Positions 34,382 to 47,234 are shown, counted from the first letter of the stretch. The stretch is 64,000 nucleotides of DNA from Candidatus Paracaedimonas acanthamoebae (GCA_017307065.1 JAFKGL010000011.1:62001-126000); one strand, 5' to 3'. Notes: a model not told the origin generated them from the sequence alone. Translations and numbers: made by a program.

Positions 34382-35566
34382 ATGAAGTATATACTTTTTC
34401 TCTTCTTCGTAATCCCCTTAAAGCTTACATACGCTTTTAATCGGGAGCATTTAAGAAATTTTCATGAACAATTAGAGTCTGGTCAACGAATTTCTGCTGT
34501 CGGATTTAACTTACGAAGGGCAAATCTTAAAGGTTTAGATCTCAAAAGAGCAGATTTTTCTGGGGCAAACTTAAGGGGTGCTGATTTTTCGGATGCAGAT
34601 CTGACAGACGCCGTATTTGAAGGAACAATTCTTACAAAAGTTAATTTTCAGCGGGCCAACCTCACAAGAGTCGAGTTAAAAGATGCAGTTCTGAATGGGT
34701 CCCATTTTAAAAAAGCACGTTTGTTGGGTATAAAATACCATAAGATCCGCTCTGCAAAAGGGACGTTGTTTGAAGATAAAAAAGAAATGCAAAAAAAGAT
34801 TGCATATGAAGAAAAAATTGAGAGAATTGAGCGGGAATTTTGTGAAAAAAAACAATCCTCGATTCCTATTGATGTCTCTTCCTCTGCCAAGAAAACGCAT
34901 ATATATCTAAATGATTTGGCAAATAATGGAAAAGAATATACCCTTTTAGATTTTAGGGTCCCCGAATCTTTTTCTCAAGAGATCAGCCCCTTAGTTTTTT
35001 TGAAAGCCCCTCTTTTTAAAAGTATCGTTAAAAGCACTCTTCCAATCGCAGATAATCAAGGTTTGATTATTTTTTTAGAAAATAAAGATTTAATGTTACC
35101 CCGATGGAACCCTTATCATCCGTCGCTTGATCTTCATGCAAGAGTTTCCTTACCTCTTAAGTATAAATGGATTGAAGAGTTTATTAGAAAATCTTTTTAT
35201 CAGCATCTTCACAGTGTTGAAATTATCACAGGAAGAGGTCTGCATAACCCACAAGGAAAGATGGGGACTTTGTGGAATATATGTCACGACTATCTCATAA
35301 GAAAAAAATTTTCCCCTTATATTCAAGAGATTCATTCTATTAGTAAGCAAGGCGGATGGAGGGTTACCCTAAAAAATAGAAAAAGAATTTTAAGAAATAA
35401 AAAGGATAATGCGCGTAACCTTAGCTTTTATGGGCCTACAGCATCCTCTGGAGAGCTTAAGGTACAATTTATGACTCAGAAAGATAAGAGAATAAGAACT
35501 CCGGTAGAAAACCCTAAAAAAACAAATAAAAACCAGGATGGTAAAGGAAGAAAAAAAAGAAAGTAA
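34382..35566 (+). CDS. Secreted pentapeptide-repeat protein with Smr-like domain
   Basis: This 394-residue protein has a signal peptide (residues 1-18, cleavage near TYA). A pentapeptide-repeat stretch follows (about 43-117: LRRANLKGLDLKRADFSGAN and so on), then a charged linker. A region with LDLHARVSLPLKYKWIEEFI (LDLH at 249-252) and EIITGRGLHNPQGK (283-292) matches the two hallmark motifs of Smr domains. The tail is strongly basic. Smr domains bind or cut nucleic acids, and pentapeptide repeats form right-handed beta-helices used for protein binding. I do not know a described family with this combination plus a signal peptide. A parS site follows its stop codon by 3 bases. Confidence 0.7.
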   Translation: MKYILFLFFVIPLKLTYAFNREHLRNFHEQLESGQRISAVGFNLRRANLKGLDLKRADFSGANLRGADFSDADLTDAVFEGTILTKVNFQRANLTRVELKDAVLNGSHFKKARLLGIKYHKIRSAKGTLFEDKKEMQKKIAYEEKIERIEREFCEKKQSSIPIDVSSSAKKTHIYLNDLANNGKEYTLLDFRVPESFSQEISPLVFLKAPLFKSIVKSTLPIADNQGLIIFLENKDLMLPRWNPYHPSLDLHARVSLPLKYKWIEEFIRKSFYQHLHSVEIITGRGLHNPQGKMGTLWNICHDYLIRKKFSPYIQEIHSISKQGGWRVTLKNRKRILRNKKDNARNLSFYGPTASSGELKVQFMTQKDKRIRTPVENPKKTNKNQDGKGRKKRK

Positions 35567-35569
35567 AAA

Positions 35570-35585
35570 TGTTTCACGTGAAACA
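35570..35585. promoter_or_regulatory. parS site 5 (intergenic)
   Basis: Perfect TGTTTCACGTGAAACA within a 20-base palindrome, 3 bases after the stop of the pentapeptide/Smr gene and about 20 kb from the probable origin. Confidence 0.97.
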
Positions 35586-35652
35586 TTTTCAGGAAGATAA
35601 GATCTCTATTTTTCTTAAAGAGAAATTCATTAAAAGAACCATCTTTTGATTT

Positions 35653-36303
35653 TTAGCTATTTAACCCTATAGAATTTGCGATTTCTAAGGCGTTATCTAA
35701 TGAGAGTTGTTTGTCCTCTTCTGCGTATGTTTTGACCTTAATCTGAGGGTCTAAAACATTTTTAGAATGGAGATACTTTACACTTAATAGCAACTGAAGA
35801 TCTATAGGTTGATATCTTCCACTATCATTACTGAGGCTTGTGATTTTACCGTTGCGAACTTCGATGTGACCGACACAGGCAATCGCTTGACCTATCCCTT
35901 CCTTTTTGAAGAAAAAAGTATGATGGACAGCTGTAATATCGGGATGTTTATGTGGAAAGTAAATGCACAGGTCCCCTTTTGAGCTTAAAGCCCATAACCC
36001 CATTTCATTTGAATCTAAAATTTCATTATGGTGATAAAGAAGTCCCTCTTCCCGAAATTCAACAAGGGTTCTTTCCTTAAGTTCTGGTAGATTTCCCGAC
36101 CATCCTCTTTCATCCAATAAAAATATTGGCGTCGAAATAATAAATTGCCCAAAAATTTTAAATCTCGTCTCATCTAAGCCTTTGAGAATAGAATTTTTTA
36201 AAGGAATTTCTGAATTATCTTCTTCAATAAGAGGCGCGCTTGCATGAGAGAGAAAAGTTAATAAATTAAAAATAATTAAAATATTAAGTAATAATTTTCG
36301 CAT
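35653..36303 (-). CDS. Secreted protein of unknown function with a SGRYxP motif module
   Basis: This 216-residue protein has a signal peptide (hydrophobic residues 4-19, cleavage near SHASA). Residues 100-170 contain HHTFFFKKEGIGQAIACVG, then HIEVRNGKITSLSNDSGRYQP (motif at 145-166). From memory, a similar pattern (GxIxVxNGKIxxIxNxSGHYxP) recurs in poorly characterised proteins of intracellular bacteria; its function is unknown. It is convergent with the pentapeptide/Smr gene. It is AT-rich compared with the sdh genes and probably belongs to the accessory secretome. Confidence 0.65.
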   Translation of the reverse strand: MRKLLLNILIIFNLLTFLSHASAPLIEEDNSEIPLKNSILKGLDETRFKIFGQFIISTPIFLLDERGWSGNLPELKERTLVEFREEGLLYHHNEILDSNEMGLWALSSKGDLCIYFPHKHPDITAVHHTFFFKKEGIGQAIACVGHIEVRNGKITSLSNDSGRYQPIDLQLLLSVKYLHSKNVLDPQIKVKTYAEEDKQLSLDNALEIANSIGLNS

Positions 36304-36515
36304 TAATTTCTGCTGAAGATAATTATTTCAAAAGTAAATAATAATAGATAATAAAAATTAAGTCAAGAAAGATGGATTTTATAAAGTGAGTACTTTATTT
36401 GAGTATTGCTACTTTAGGGTCAAAATGACTTAAAAATTTCATAAAATTTTAATCATCTCATGGAAATATGAAATCCTCTTGATAAGTCAGGAAAGAAGGC
36501 GAGAAATTTATGAAG

Positions 36516-36535
36516 TTATCAAAATTTATTGATAA
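36516..36535. promoter_or_regulatory. Inverted repeat upstream of sdhC (possible operator)
   Basis: TTATCAA and TTGATAA are separated by 6 bases, extended by AAG/CTT with one bulge. It lies about 70 bases before sdhC in a 298-base AT-rich gap (36304-36601). The gap otherwise shows no gene; a TATAAA lies near 36570. It could be a regulator site or a transcript hairpin. Confidence 0.3.
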
Positions 36536-36601
36536 ACTTGCACAAAGCAAAAATTTGTTTCAAAATCACTCAATTATAAAGTGAGGAGGGAAGATTTTAT
36601 C

Positions 36602-36997
36602 ATGATGCCGTCTAAAAGACCGCTGTCACCGCATCTTCAAATTTACAAACCTCAATTGACGTCTGTTCTTTCCATCATGCACCGTTTTTCCGGCGCCTTT
36701 TTATGTATGGGCGTGGGGGGGATTATTCTATGGCTTTATGGGGTCGCCAATGAGCCTAAATGCTTTTCTTGGCTGGTTGCGATGGGGCAAACCTTTTGGG
36801 GAAAAGTTTTTCTCTTTTTAATGGTGTATGCCTTTTTCTATCATCTCGCGAATGGCCTTCGCCATTTGATGTGGGATGCTGGATATGGCTTTGATCTTAA
36901 AACAACATATCGCACAGGATGGCTTGTTGTTGGGGCTTCTTTTGTTTTAACTTTGCTTTATTGGATTTTATTTCAAGGAGGAAACCATGGCTTCTAA
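36602..36997 (+). CDS. sdhC: Succinate dehydrogenase cytochrome b556 subunit
   Basis: This 131-residue membrane anchor of complex II has three transmembrane segments. The family signature is RPLSPHLQIYKPQLTSVLSIMHRFSG, and the haem-ligand region is YAFFYHLANGLRHLMWD (His). It carries electrons from SdhB to ubiquinone with SdhD. I chose the ATG at 36602 (an ATG at 36605 is equally possible), after GGAGGGA. It overlaps sdhD by 11 bases, and the order sdhCDAB is standard. Confidence 0.96.
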   Translation: MMPSKRPLSPHLQIYKPQLTSVLSIMHRFSGAFLCMGVGGIILWLYGVANEPKCFSWLVAMGQTFWGKVFLFLMVYAFFYHLANGLRHLMWDAGYGFDLKTTYRTGWLVVGASFVLTLLYWILFQGGNHGF

Positions 36998-37334
36998 TCC
37001 TCATGGAAGTGATCATTGGAAAGCTCAACGCTTGACGGCAATCTCTTTATTTCCTTTGAGTCTTTGGTTTTTGGGGTCGTTGTTGATTTATTCTCCCAGT
37101 GAGTATGCAGCCATTGTAATGTGGTTGAAGTCGCCTCTGTCAGCGACAGGGATCGTTCTGCTGATAGGGGTTCTTCTGTATCATGCTCAACTTGGGATTC
37201 AAGTGGTTATTGAGGATTATATCCATCGTCCAACGCTTACCGTAAGCCTTGTTTATAGTCTGAAGGCCGTGGCCTTAAGTCTCTTTATTTTGGCTTGTTT
37301 TTGTGTCCTTAAGATCCATTTTCATCCCCTTTAG
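36987..37334 (+). CDS. sdhD: Succinate dehydrogenase membrane anchor subunit
   Basis: This 115-residue protein has three hydrophobic segments and the haem/quinone region LYHAQLGIQVVIEDYIH, typical of alphaproteobacterial SdhD. AGGAGG lies inside the end of sdhC, just ahead of the ATG. It is the second gene of the sdh operon and pairs with SdhC to hold haem b. Confidence 0.94.
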   Translation: MASNPHGSDHWKAQRLTAISLFPLSLWFLGSLLIYSPSEYAAIVMWLKSPLSATGIVLLIGVLLYHAQLGIQVVIEDYIHRPTLTVSLVYSLKAVALSLFILACFCVLKIHFHPL

Positions 37335-37358
37335 CCTCACAGGAGTTCTTATTATACA

Positions 37359-39152
37359 ATGACAAAAGCCTATGAAATTATTGATCACAACTATGATGTG
37401 GTGATTGTGGGGGCCGGAGGAGCTGGCTTACGCGCGGCTTTGGGAATGAGTGCGACCGGCCTTTCAACTGCTTGTATTACAAAGGTTTTTCCAACACGCA
37501 GTCATACAGTTTCTGCTCAAGGGGGCATTAGTGCCGCCTTAAACAACATGGAAGATGGCGACCATTGGCGTCATCATATGTATGATACCGTGAAGGGCTC
37601 TGATTGGTTGGGCGACCAAGATGCTATTGAATATATGTGCCGCAATGCCATGGACGCGGTTGTTGAGCTTGAACATTATGGGGTGCCTTTTTCGCGGACA
37701 GACCAGGGAAAAATTTATCAGCGTCTTTTTGGCGGGCACACGATTAATAAAGGCGAAAAAATGGCTCAGCGAGCTTGCGCCGCAGCAGATCGAACAGGTC
37801 ATGCCATTTTACACACGCTTTATCAACAATCCTTAAAACATCAAACACGCTTCTTTATTGAATACTTAGCGCTTGATCTCATTATGGATGACGACGGAGT
37901 TTGTCGGGGCGTAACGGCGTGGAGTCTTGAAGATGGGAAATTGCATCGTTTCGCAGCTCATATGGTTGTGTTAGCGACCGGCGGACATGGACGAACATTT
38001 TTTTCCTGCACAGGGGCCCATACCTGCACAGGCGATGGTAATGGAATGGTCTTGCGCGCGGGTCTACCGCTCCAGGATATGGAGTTTATTCAATTTCATC
38101 CGACAGGGATTTATGGCGCGGGATGTTTGATTTCTGAAGGAGCCCGCGGCGAAGGCGGTTATCTCACAAATAGTCTGGGCGAGCGCTTTATGGAGAAATA
38201 TGCACCCCATGCTAAGGATTTAGCTTCTCGCGATGTCGTCAGTCGGGCGATTACCATTGAAATTCAAGAAGGCCGCGGATGTGGGCCTCATAAAGATTAT
38301 GTCGATCTTCATCTAGAGCATCTTAATCCCACGACCATTCATGAGCGTTTGCCGGGAATTTCAGAGACGGCCCGGGTTTTTGCGGGGGTGGATACCACCA
38401 AAGAGCCAATTCCCGTGACACCAACCGTCCATTATAATATGGGGGGCGTGCCGACCAATTATCATGCAGAAGTCGTGAGTCCGCGCGGTGGAGATCTCGA
38501 AGCCGTTGTGCCAGGATTAATGGCGATTGGTGAAGGGGCTTGTGTCTCTGTGCATGGCGCGAATCGATTAGGGACCAACTCTTTGCTTGATCTCGTTGTT
38601 TTTGGAAGAGCTGCGGCGTTAAGAGCGCAATCTCTTATTCAACCAAATACGCCCCATCGCTCGCTTTCTAAAGGCGCAGGGGACTCCTCTTTTGCCAGAT
38701 TAGATCGTCTTCGTCATGCCAAAGGGTCTCTTAAAACGTCTGAAATCCGTCTACAAATGCAAAAAACAATGCAAGCGCATTGCTCGGTATTTCGGCGTGA
38801 AGATATTCTCGCAGCGGGCCTTTCTAAGATGAAAGACATCCATGCGTCCCTACAAGATATTGCCCTTTTTGATCGTTCTTTAATTTGGAACTCTGATTTG
38901 ATGGAAGCGCTTGAGCTTGAAAATATGATGGGGCAATCTCTCGTGTCGTTGGCGTCAGCGTTAGCACGTCAAGAAAGCCGCGGAAGTCACGCTCGAGATG
39001 ATTACCCCAAGCGCGATGATCAGCAATGGCTTAAGCATACGTTTTCTTGGGTGGATGATAAGGCCACCATCAAGCTGGACTATCGTCCTGTGCATATGTT
39101 TACGCTGACAGATGAGGTTGATGTCGTTCCTTTGCAAGAACGCGTCTATTAA
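37359..39152 (+). CDS. sdhA: Succinate dehydrogenase flavoprotein subunit
   Basis: This 597-residue FAD subunit oxidises succinate to fumarate. The dinucleotide fold is [16 protein letters not shown]. The FAD-attachment motif is [14 protein letters not shown] (His), and the catalytic region is [23 protein letters not shown]. The C-terminal part ends [24 protein letters not shown]. Full length, in the usual position before sdhB. Confidence 0.98.
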   Translation: MTKAYEIIDHNYDVVIVGAGGAGLRAALGMSATGLSTACITKVFPTRSHTVSAQGGISAALNNMEDGDHWRHHMYDTVKGSDWLGDQDAIEYMCRNAMDAVVELEHYGVPFSRTDQGKIYQRLFGGHTINKGEKMAQRACAAADRTGHAILHTLYQQSLKHQTRFFIEYLALDLIMDDDGVCRGVTAWSLEDGKLHRFAAHMVVLATGGHGRTFFSCTGAHTCTGDGNGMVLRAGLPLQDMEFIQFHPTGIYGAGCLISEGARGEGGYLTNSLGERFMEKYAPHAKDLASRDVVSRAITIEIQEGRGCGPHKDYVDLHLEHLNPTTIHERLPGISETARVFAGVDTTKEPIPVTPTVHYNMGGVPTNYHAEVVSPRGGDLEAVVPGLMAIGEGACVSVHGANRLGTNSLLDLVVFGRAAALRAQSLIQPNTPHRSLSKGAGDSSFARLDRLRHAKGSLKTSEIRLQMQKTMQAHCSVFRREDILAAGLSKMKDIHASLQDIALFDRSLIWNSDLMEALELENMMGQSLVSLASALARQESRGSHARDDYPKRDDQQWLKHTFSWVDDKATIKLDYRPVHMFTLTDEVDVVPLQERVY

Positions 39153-39164
39153 GGAGTTTTTCTG

Positions 39165-39950
39165 ATGGTTGACTTTAGATTACCTAAAAATTCAAAAATA
39201 ACACCGGGAAAGACGCATAAGGCTTTACCCTCAGCTAAAAATAAGAAAATTTTTGCGATTTACCGATGGGACCCTGAAAATCCTGAAGTTAATCCACGCT
39301 TGGATTATTATGAAATTGATTTGGATCAAAGTGGCACAATGATCCTCGATGCGTTGATTTATATTAAAGATAAGATAGATCCAACGTTGACCTTTCGTCG
39401 ATCTTGTCGAGAAGGGGTGTGCGGAAGTTGCGCTATGAATATAGGTGGTATCAATACCTTGGCATGTATTAAACCCATCGCAGACATTAAAGATAATATA
39501 ACGATTTATCCTTTGCCCCATATGCCCGTAATTAAAGATCTTGTTCCTGATCTTTCAACGGCTTATGAACAATTGGCGTCTGTTGAGCCGTGGTTAAAGG
39601 CTCCTCTCCCTAAAGAAGGTAGTCAAGAGCGCCTTCAAAGCCCTGAAGAACGGGCAAAATTGGATGGATTGTGGGAATGTGTTTTGTGTATGTGTTGTTC
39701 GACAAGTTGTCCTTCTTATTGGTGGAATGGCGATAAATATTTGGGACCAGCAACGCTTTTACAATCTTATCGGTGGATTGCAGACAGTCGCGATACCTAT
39801 ACAGAAGAGCGTCTGGATGATCTAGAAGATCCCTTTAAGCTTTATCGGTGCCATACGATTATGAATTGTACCAATACATGCCCTAAAGGCCTAAACCCCG
39901 CCAAGGCAATTGGCGAGATTAAGAAAAAAATTGCTCTCAAGAAAAGTTAA
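39165..39950 (+). CDS. sdhB: Succinate dehydrogenase iron-sulfur subunit
   Basis: This 261-residue subunit carries three clusters. The [2Fe-2S] ligands are in [18 protein letters not shown]. The [4Fe-4S]/[3Fe-4S] ligands are in [17 protein letters not shown] and [17 protein letters not shown]. It links SdhA to the SdhCD quinone site. It starts 12 bases after sdhA. An AT-rich hairpin without a clear T run follows the stop. Confidence 0.98.
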   Translation: MVDFRLPKNSKITPGKTHKALPSAKNKKIFAIYRWDPENPEVNPRLDYYEIDLDQSGTMILDALIYIKDKIDPTLTFRRSCREGVCGSCAMNIGGINTLACIKPIADIKDNITIYPLPHMPVIKDLVPDLSTAYEQLASVEPWLKAPLPKEGSQERLQSPEERAKLDGLWECVLCMCCSTSCPSYWWNGDKYLGPATLLQSYRWIADSRDTYTEERLDDLEDPFKLYRCHTIMNCTNTCPKGLNPAKAIGEIKKKIALKKS

Positions 39951-39986
39951 TCTTTTGCAGGATTAAAAATTAATAATTTTTCTCCA

Positions 39987-40016
39987 TTGACAGTTAGAAA
40001 AATTATTATTTATATG
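39987..40016 (+). promoter_or_regulatory. Possible promoter for the 142-residue secreted protein
   Basis: A perfect -35 TTGACA (39987-39992) is followed 18 bases later by TATATG (40011-40016, four of six matches). This is about 45 bases before the next ATG. Confidence 0.4.
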
Positions 40017-40062
40017 GGGGCGTAAAACAACAATAAAAACAATAAAAATAAAGACTTAAATA

Positions 40063-40491
40063 ATGATAAAAATCCTAAATGTTTTATGTCTAATTGTTAT
40101 ATTTTCTTTCTTTAATACTGCATCTGCTTCTGACCTTTCGTCGGATGACCAAAAAAAACTTATCCGCTTGCAAAGCCAAGCCACAGAATATTTTGATGAG
40201 GGTCGATATGAAAGTGAGCGCTTAATTCGGCTTAAAATTTTAAAAGTACATCCAACTTTTCTGACTCTTCAGCAGGCCCTACAATCCTGTGTTGTTATGC
40301 GAAAATTTGAGGCAGGGGAAAGATTATTAAGGAAGTATGGTGCTTATGTAGGACAGCCTCAAGCGAGAGAATTGCGTGATTATCTCCAAGATGAAAAAGT
40401 TAAACACGAGCAGATAAAATTTAATCAGCAATTTCAGAGACGTAGAACGGTTTTAGGAAAAATTAGATTACTTTTAGAAAAGTTGTGGTAA
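40063..40491 (+). CDS. Small secreted protein, possibly TPR-like
   Basis: This 142-residue protein has a signal peptide (hydrophobic residues 4-18, cleavage near ASAS). The mature part is helical. LQSQATEYFDEGRYESERLI is TPR-like in pattern, and the C-terminus is basic (FQRRRTVLGKIRLLLEKLW). I do not recognise a family. It stands alone between sdhB and rpsT with its own likely promoter. It belongs with the other short secreted proteins of the window. Confidence 0.55.
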   Translation: MIKILNVLCLIVIFSFFNTASASDLSSDDQKKLIRLQSQATEYFDEGRYESERLIRLKILKVHPTFLTLQQALQSCVVMRKFEAGERLLRKYGAYVGQPQARELRDYLQDEKVKHEQIKFNQQFQRRRTVLGKIRLLLEKLW

Positions 40492-40565
40492 AGACATATA
40501 TTGACGATTCCCGAGAAGTCAGGTATAAGCACCTAGATAAATTTAATATGAGAAGATAAAGTATT

Positions 40566-40832
40566 ATGGCAAATATTCGTTCAGCAAAGAAAAGAGCTCT
40601 TCAATGTATCGTTCGGACAGAACGCAATCGTGAGCGCATTTCACGTGTACGTACCTTCGTTCGTAAGGTTGAAGAAGCAATTGCAACAGGCAATAAGGCC
40701 GAAGCTGTCGAAGCGTTAAAAGTCGCTCAACCTGAAATTATTCGTGGCGCTGTCAAAGGTGTATTACATCACAAAACAGCTTCTCGCAAAGTTTCAAGAC
40801 TCGCTCTCCGAGTTAATGCGCTGGCATCTTAA
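40566..40832 (+). CDS. rpsT: 30S ribosomal protein S20
   Basis: This 88-residue primary 16S rRNA-binding protein of the small subunit begins [13 protein letters not shown] and contains [13 protein letters not shown] and the basic C-terminal helix [19 protein letters not shown]. Position upstream of dnaA is conserved in alphaproteobacteria. A terminator lies between it and dnaA. Confidence 0.97.
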   Translation: MANIRSAKKRALQCIVRTERNRERISRVRTFVRKVEEAIATGNKAEAVEALKVAQPEIIRGAVKGVLHHKTASRKVSRLALRVNALAS

Positions 40833-40897
40833 ATAGCTCACGAAAATATTTTTGTGAGTCTCTAAAGAGGCGCTTTTCATTTTCTCTAAAGGCTTTT

Positions 40898-40921
40898 AAA
40901 GGTCGGCCTAAAGACCTTTTT
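40898..40921 (+). terminator. Rho-independent terminator after rpsT
   Basis: AAAGGTC (40898-40904) pairs with GACCTTT (40913-40919) around an 8-base loop, and T residues continue to 40921. A second hairpin (CTCAC...GTGAG, about 40837-40858) directly follows the rpsT stop but lacks a T run. Confidence 0.7.
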
Positions 40922-40995
40922 GTAATTGTAGAGAGTTAAATGAGAGAGCCTTTTTTTATCTCTATCTTTCTCAACGCGACTAATACGAGGACTTG

Positions 40996-42366
40996 ATGTC
41001 CACAACCCTGGAAGATCTTTGGAAACAAATTCAACCACGTTGCTTAGAAGCATTTGGGGAAAATACCTATCAAAATTGGATTGCCCCGCTTCGGGTTAAA
41101 GAATTCTTGACAGGTCGTCTGGTTGTCGCAGCTCCTTCAAGATTTGTTCGTGATTGGGTTCAAAAAAACTGTCTACAGAAAATTTTAAGTTTTTTACAAC
41201 AACATGATAAAACAATTTTAGCGTTAGATTTCATTGTTGAGGCACCATCTGCTGAGCCTGAACCGGCTCAGGAAAATGTTTCACGTGAAACATTTTCTGA
41301 AGAGTCTCCCCTTATTTTTGAAGAAGGATTAGACGACGTTTCTTCTCGTCTTGAGCCCCGTTATACATTTGAGGCCTTTGTTGTTGGAAAACCTAATGAA
41401 CTTGCTCACGCTGCGGCTCGCCGTGTCGCAGAAGAGGGGAGCGTCACTTTTAATCCCCTTTTTCTATATGGGGGCGTTGGCTTAGGAAAGACGCACTTGA
41501 TGCATTCAATTGCCTGGCATATCCGTAAAAATCATCCTCAACGCAAAGTTATTTATCTTTCAGCTGAAAAGTTTATGTATCTCTTTATTCGAGCTTTAAG
41601 ATTTAAAAATGTGATGGCTTTTAAAGAGCAATTCCGCTCGGTCGATGTTCTCATGATTGATGATTTCCAGTTTATTAGCGGGAAAGATTCAACTCAAGAG
41701 GAATTTTTTCATACTTTCAATGCGTTAGTTGATCAAAATCATCAGATTATCATTTCCGCAGATAAATCGCCGTCTGATCTTGAAGGATTAGAAGAAAGAA
41801 TGAGATCCCGGCTAGGATGGGGGCTCGTGGCTGATATTCATCCCACAAGCTATGAGCTTCGGTTAGGGATTTTACAGTCTAAAGCAGAACAGCTTGAAAA
41901 ACCTATTCCGAGCCGTGTCCTTGAATTTTTAGCTCATAAAATTACGTCTAACGTCCGTGAACTTGAAGGCGCCTTAAATCGCATTATTGCTCATTCCATG
42001 TTGGTGGGACGTGAAATAAGCCTTGAGACGACAACAGAAGTGCTTCGAGATGTTTTGCGGGCGAATGATCGACGCGTAACCATTGAAGATATTCAGAAAA
42101 AAGTCTCAGAACATTTTAATGTCCGTCTGACAGATATGCATTCGCCGAAGCGTCTTCGTTCTGTGGCACGTCCTCGCCAAATCGCGATGTATTTGGCGAA
42201 ACAGTTGACCTCTTATTCCTTGCCCGATATTGGTCGAAAATTTGGGGGACGCGATCATACAACGGTGATGCATGCGGTGAAAAAAATTGAGGAACTTCAA
42301 CAAAGTGATACAACTTTGGCTGAAGATTTAGATCTTTTGAAGCGCATGTTACAGCAAGGAAGCTGA
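40996..42366 (+). CDS. dnaA: Chromosomal replication initiator DnaA
   Basis: This 456-residue AAA+ initiator binds DnaA boxes and melts the origin. Domain I is at the N-terminus (LEDLWKQIQPRCLEAFGENTY). A short linker contains NVSRETF at about residues 94-100, encoded by a perfect parS. The AAA+ core has Walker A YGGVGLGKTHLMHS and Walker B VLMIDDFQFI. The DNA-binding domain IV carries the signature FGGRDHTTVMHAVKKI. I chose the ATG at 40996 with GAGGA upstream. It is about 25 kb from the probable origin and followed by dnaN. Confidence 0.98.
   Translation: MSTTLEDLWKQIQPRCLEAFGENTYQNWIAPLRVKEFLTGRLVVAAPSRFVRDWVQKNCLQKILSFLQQHDKTILALDFIVEAPSAEPEPAQENVSRETFSEESPLIFEEGLDDVSSRLEPRYTFEAFVVGKPNELAHAAARRVAEEGSVTFNPLFLYGGVGLGKTHLMHSIAWHIRKNHPQRKVIYLSAEKFMYLFIRALRFKNVMAFKEQFRSVDVLMIDDFQFISGKDSTQEEFFHTFNALVDQNHQIIISADKSPSDLEGLEERMRSRLGWGLVADIHPTSYELRLGILQSKAEQLEKPIPSRVLEFLAHKITSNVRELEGALNRIIAHSMLVGREISLETTTEVLRDVLRANDRRVTIEDIQKKVSEHFNVRLTDMHSPKRLRSVARPRQIAMYLAKQLTSYSLPDIGRKFGGRDHTTVMHAVKKIEELQQSDTTLAEDLDLLKRMLQQGS
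41277..41292. promoter_or_regulatory. parS site 6 (inside dnaA)
   Basis: Perfect TGTTTCACGTGAAACA within a 20-base palindrome, in the linker-coding part of dnaA. It is about 25.7 kb from the probable origin, the furthest site in this window. Confidence 0.97.
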
Positions 42367-42472
42367 TCAGGCGGCTTTGTGGTGAGAGCTATATCCTCTA
42401 TAGGCGCAGACAAATTTTTATGATAGGTATGATTTATACATTCATAGAAACAAGTAAAGCGGAATTTAGAAT

Positions 42473-43581
42473 ATGCAATTGACTCTCGAACGTAATCAAT
42501 TTTTAAAGGCTTTAAGTCACGCTCAAAGTGTTGTTGAAAAACGCACGACAGTTCCTATTTTGGCTCATGTTCTTTTAGAGGCGGAAAGTGGTCAATTGCG
42601 ATTGACGTCCACAGATCTGGAGCTTGCCATCGTTGAAACCGTTTCTGCCGATATTCAAAAAGCGGGCGGAACAACCGTTTCTGCGCAACTTCTTCATGAC
42701 ATTGTTCGAAAATTAAAAGACGGTTCCACGATTCAGCTTTCTTTGGAAAATGAGGGATCTCACCTCCAAATTACGTCTGGTCGTTCTGAATTTAAACTTG
42801 CGTGTTTGCCCCCTGAAGATTTTCCCGCCATTAATACAACGGACCTTCCTCATCGCTTTACAGTCAACGGAAAAGATTTCCAACATCTTCTTGAAAGGAC
42901 ACGTTTTGCGATGTCCACAGAGGAAACACGTTATTATTTAAATGGTATTTATTTACATCCTGTCGAAGCGCGTGAGATTCGGGCTGTGGCAACAGATGGG
43001 CACCGATTGGCACGCTTGTCTTTAGTAATGTCTCAAGATCTTCCTCATTTCCCAGGGGTTATTCTTTCCCGAAAAACTGTCAATGAAGTGATGAAAATTT
43101 TAGGGGAAGCCGAAGGTGAAATTGAAGTTTCACTTTCAGAAACTCAGGTAAGCTTCAAATTTAATCATGTTTATCTAACATCTCGCTTAATTGATGGTTC
43201 TTTCCCAGATTATGAGGCCATCATTCCAACGCAGAATGAAAAAACATTAAGAATGTCTATGGCGGCTTTTTCTGAAGCTGTGGATCGTGTGGCAACCGTG
43301 TCCACGGAAAAATCCCGCAGTGTGAAGCTCTCAATCAATACAAACAAAATTGTTCTGACAGCAAGTAATTCGGAGTTTGGAAGTGCTGTAGAAGAACTTG
43401 AAGTCGAGTATGCGGCTGCTCCGCTTGAGCTTGGATTTAATGCCCGCTATCTCTTAGATCTTTCTCAACAATTAAATGATGTGGAAGCTGAATTTTCAAT
43501 GTCAGATTCTGCAACACCTGTGGTTGTGCGAGAAGTCGACAATAATGATGCTTTTTATCTCCTCATGCCTATGCGAGTATA

Positions 43582-43582
<1 letters not shown>
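42473..43582 (+). CDS. dnaN: DNA polymerase III sliding clamp (beta subunit)
   Basis: This 369-residue clamp forms a dimeric ring that tethers polymerase to DNA. Typical segments are MQLTLERNQFLKALSHAQSV at the start, AVATDGHRLARLSL, IDGSFPDYEAIIP, and the C-terminal NNDAFYLLMPMRV. It lies 106 bases after dnaA; no DnaA box is seen in that gap. The stop overlaps the recF start (TAATG). Confidence 0.98.
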
Positions 43583-47204
<3,622 letters not shown>

Positions 47205-47234
47205 AATGAGGGAAGCGGATTAAAAGGTTACAGA

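Noticed and set aside
39960-39982. AAAAATT/AATTTTT hairpin after sdhB
   Set aside because: The stem is entirely A-T with no clean T run, and such a stem is expected by chance in AT-rich sequence.
40833-40995. Second origin upstream of dnaA
   Set aside because: No DnaA boxes were seen in the rpsT-dnaA gap or in the dnaA-dnaN gap. The boxes cluster at 15.5 kb instead.
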